Shown: positions 62,499-64,000 of the stretch, one piece after another
Numbering within the stretch: the first letter of the stretch is position 1
Layout of the letters: each line of letters opens with the position of its first letter
DNA from: Pelagomonas calceolata
Taxonomy: Eukaryota > Sar > Pelagophyceae > Pelagomonadales > Pelagomonadaceae
Reading direction: 5' to 3'
DNA: 64,000 bases
Assembly (NCBI GenBank): GCA_918797485.1
Contig: CAKKNE010000005.1
Coordinates: forward strand, 1,550,001-1,614,000
Program-made: the position numbers and the translations under genes
The notes under the pieces: model-generated
The model's input: the letters and a program-made list of their open reading frames with translations, nothing else
Told to the model about the DNA's origin: nothing
Databases searched by the model: none

Positions 62499-64000
62499 TT
62501 AATTATAGTGTCCTTTCACTTGTGTCTGAGTTACAAGCCCAAGGGTCTCAATGCCAATCAAGGCGATATTGCATGTACTGCAAATATGGCCTTTCATGCT
62601 GTTTGTGTAAGCAGATTTACAAAATGAGCATCGTTCAAGCTGACTTCCTCGATAAATAGGGTCAAGGCTTTTACAATTGATCTCAAAAGGATTTCGTTCA
62701 TCATAATTTAGTTTGAACTCATTTCGTGCCTTTTGCTCGCTCTTCTGAAGGACGGTTTGCGCTTTGTTGTGTAATTCTGACTTTCCCTGCGCCGAAGAGT
62801 CTGGTAAATCTAGCAGGCGACGCGCAAATGAAGCTGCCGTGATAAAGTTCCCTCCTTTGTATGCTTGCGTCATGGCCAAATTAAGAGCAAGAGCAAGATG
62901 AGCCGGCTGTAGATTGCAGTGCGTGAAATAGGCGGATAATTCCATTTGACGGACACCTTTTTCGATCGCATTTGCATGTTTTAGACGGATTGCAGTGACA
63001 TATTCGCGGGTTATGTCCATCAGCTCTCTCACCTAAGCCCCCAATTTTAGATAACAAGGCACACGAGTGGAAAGGAAAATAGGATAGAGGAGAAACCAAC
63101 CTCATTGGCATGTGATCGGCTTTCTGCTATTATCAGAGGGATACACCGCAATATGTGATGAAATCTTTCCCGGGAAGCTTGAAAATTGCCTTTCTGGAAC
63201 AGCCGGTAAGAATTCCTAAGAGCATCGATAAGTTGGGGCATTGAATTTGCTATTCTAGGGAAGCAGCTACCATTAGCCACGTTGCCATCACGCAGCATTG
63301 CAATCTCATATGATGAGGAAAGGGGCAAGCCAGGTACCGAGGATTTAGAGGCAGCGTGTAAGACCAAAAAACGTCCCCGCATAGGACTAAAATTGACGAT
63401 TGATATTTGGCGATTGAGATAATTCATTGATGATCCAAAAGACCCAGCCGCAGCATGATCAGCAGCATGTGCAGAGTTCTTGCACCAACGGTTTTCGGGA
63501 CAAATTCCAGCAACCGGGACTATATATGTGCGAGATACTGCCTCATCAGCCTTGAGATTCGAGCTTGCATAATCGGCATCCTCGTTGGCCGCATCATCGA
63601 TGTCTAGATCCTCGCCCCATCCCCCTACCTCGTCGGATTCCGCCTCCACTTCATCAACTTTGACGTCGTGTTCGTCTAGATCAAGGTCGGCATCCCATCC
63701 CGGGGAACTGGTGTGATCGACGGTGTCACCGTGTTCGCTTTGGTCCTCATATGAGTTCCGAAAAGTGCTCTTTGGTATCGCGAGTAGAGGCCAATTATCA
63801 GATCGTAAGATTGGAGTCGGAGGTTGCATGAGCTGTGAATTGTGCAATACAATTGGGATGGGGCGGCCCGCACTTTGCAGCAGCTCTTTGATTCGCCCTG
63901 CTTCCTCCAGCATCCCATGCGAGACTGCTGTCACATAAGCAAGAGGAGACTGACCGGCCTCTTCTAGAACTCGAGTGCGTTCAGTGGCATCACCAAGAAA
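62499..64000 (-). CDS. COPA: Coatomer subunit alpha, C-terminal part (continues past window)
   Basis: Two exons, 64000-63101 and 63032-62499, joined over a 68-bp intron (63033-63100, GTTGGT...GGCTTAG), give the last 477 residues. Diagnostic strings: FLGDATERTRVLEEAGQSPL, AYVTAVSHGMLEEAGRIKEL, LMQPPTPILRSDNWPLL, acidic linker GWGEDLDIDD, AAAGSFGSSMNYLNRQISIV, ITREYVTAIRLK, MELSAYFTHCNLQPAHL, AASFARRLLDLP, NPFEINCKSLDPIYRGS and the terminal Cys motif CSFCKSAYTNSMKGHICSTC. The last is a zinc-binding-like C-terminal domain that binds epsilon-COP. COPA is the WD40 scaffold of COPI vesicles at the Golgi (established). The upstream WD40 part lies right of the window. Confidence 0.95.

Overview
This is eukaryotic nuclear DNA. 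The protein-coding genes are interrupted by short GT-AG introns and include cytosolic ribosomal protein uS19, ABCE1, coatomer alpha, CNOT2, CTR9, MMS19, a PKA regulatory subunit and flagellar proteins. The best lineage clue is the secreted EGF-like protein at 38.6-41.3 kb. Its repeated pattern (a W-D-A-x-M segment, then Gly-Cys, then CP-x-GDDP, then GTKEDE-x-C) is, to my knowledge, typical of stramenopiles. Together with the alanine-rich, GC-rich genes of the left half, it suggests a small flagellated ochrophyte alga, perhaps pelagophyte-like. That is an inference, not a proof.

The window has two compartments. From 1 to about 30.9 kb the DNA is very GC-rich and genes have no intron or one: an unknown C-terminal end, a coiled-coil protein, an Esa1/Tip60-type MYST acetyltransferase, a ULP1 SUMO protease, a DUF6492 glycosyltransferase-like protein, MMS19, a 268-residue protein of unknown function, a SAP-kelch protein, a Lys-rich protein, a tubulin tyrosine ligase-like enzyme, an ankyrin protein, TAM41, a secreted Cys-rich protein, a UMP/CMP kinase, ABCE1 and uS19. 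From about 31 kb on, base composition drops and most genes are split by introns of about 43-75 bp: CNOT2, PKA-R, the EGF protein, CTR9, an RSPH10B-like MORN protein, GPDH, a glycosyltransferase-like protein, an RBBP4/MSI1 WD40 protein, a DRC9/IQCG protein and coatomer alpha (running off the right edge). Several repeat families occur on both sides of the boundary, so I read this as one genome with two compositional regions and not as a mis-joined contig.

Themes: chromatin and transcription (MYST HAT, RBBP4, CTR9, CNOT2, SUMO protease), Fe-S biology (MMS19 delivers Fe-S clusters to proteins; ABCE1 normally carries two, but here half of its cluster ligands are missing), flagella (TTLL, RSPH10B, DRC9) and secretory or cell-surface proteins (EGF protein, two glycosyltransferase-like proteins, coatomer). 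No operon logic applies.

The most unusual signal is not a gene. Comparing copies of the same non-coding repeat shows at least eleven clean 6-bp insertions. All belong to five hexamer classes (rotations of GGGCCC, GACTCG, GTGACC, CAGTGC and AGCCTG), and each leaves a short direct repeat around it. The same words pepper and sometimes fill the intergenic DNA. Other items: a MITE family with CTAGTGTCTTA ends, a 0.7-kb inverted-repeat element, strong hairpins, an exon-like relic of a cytosine-5 methyltransferase, and large lineage-specific insertions in CTR9.
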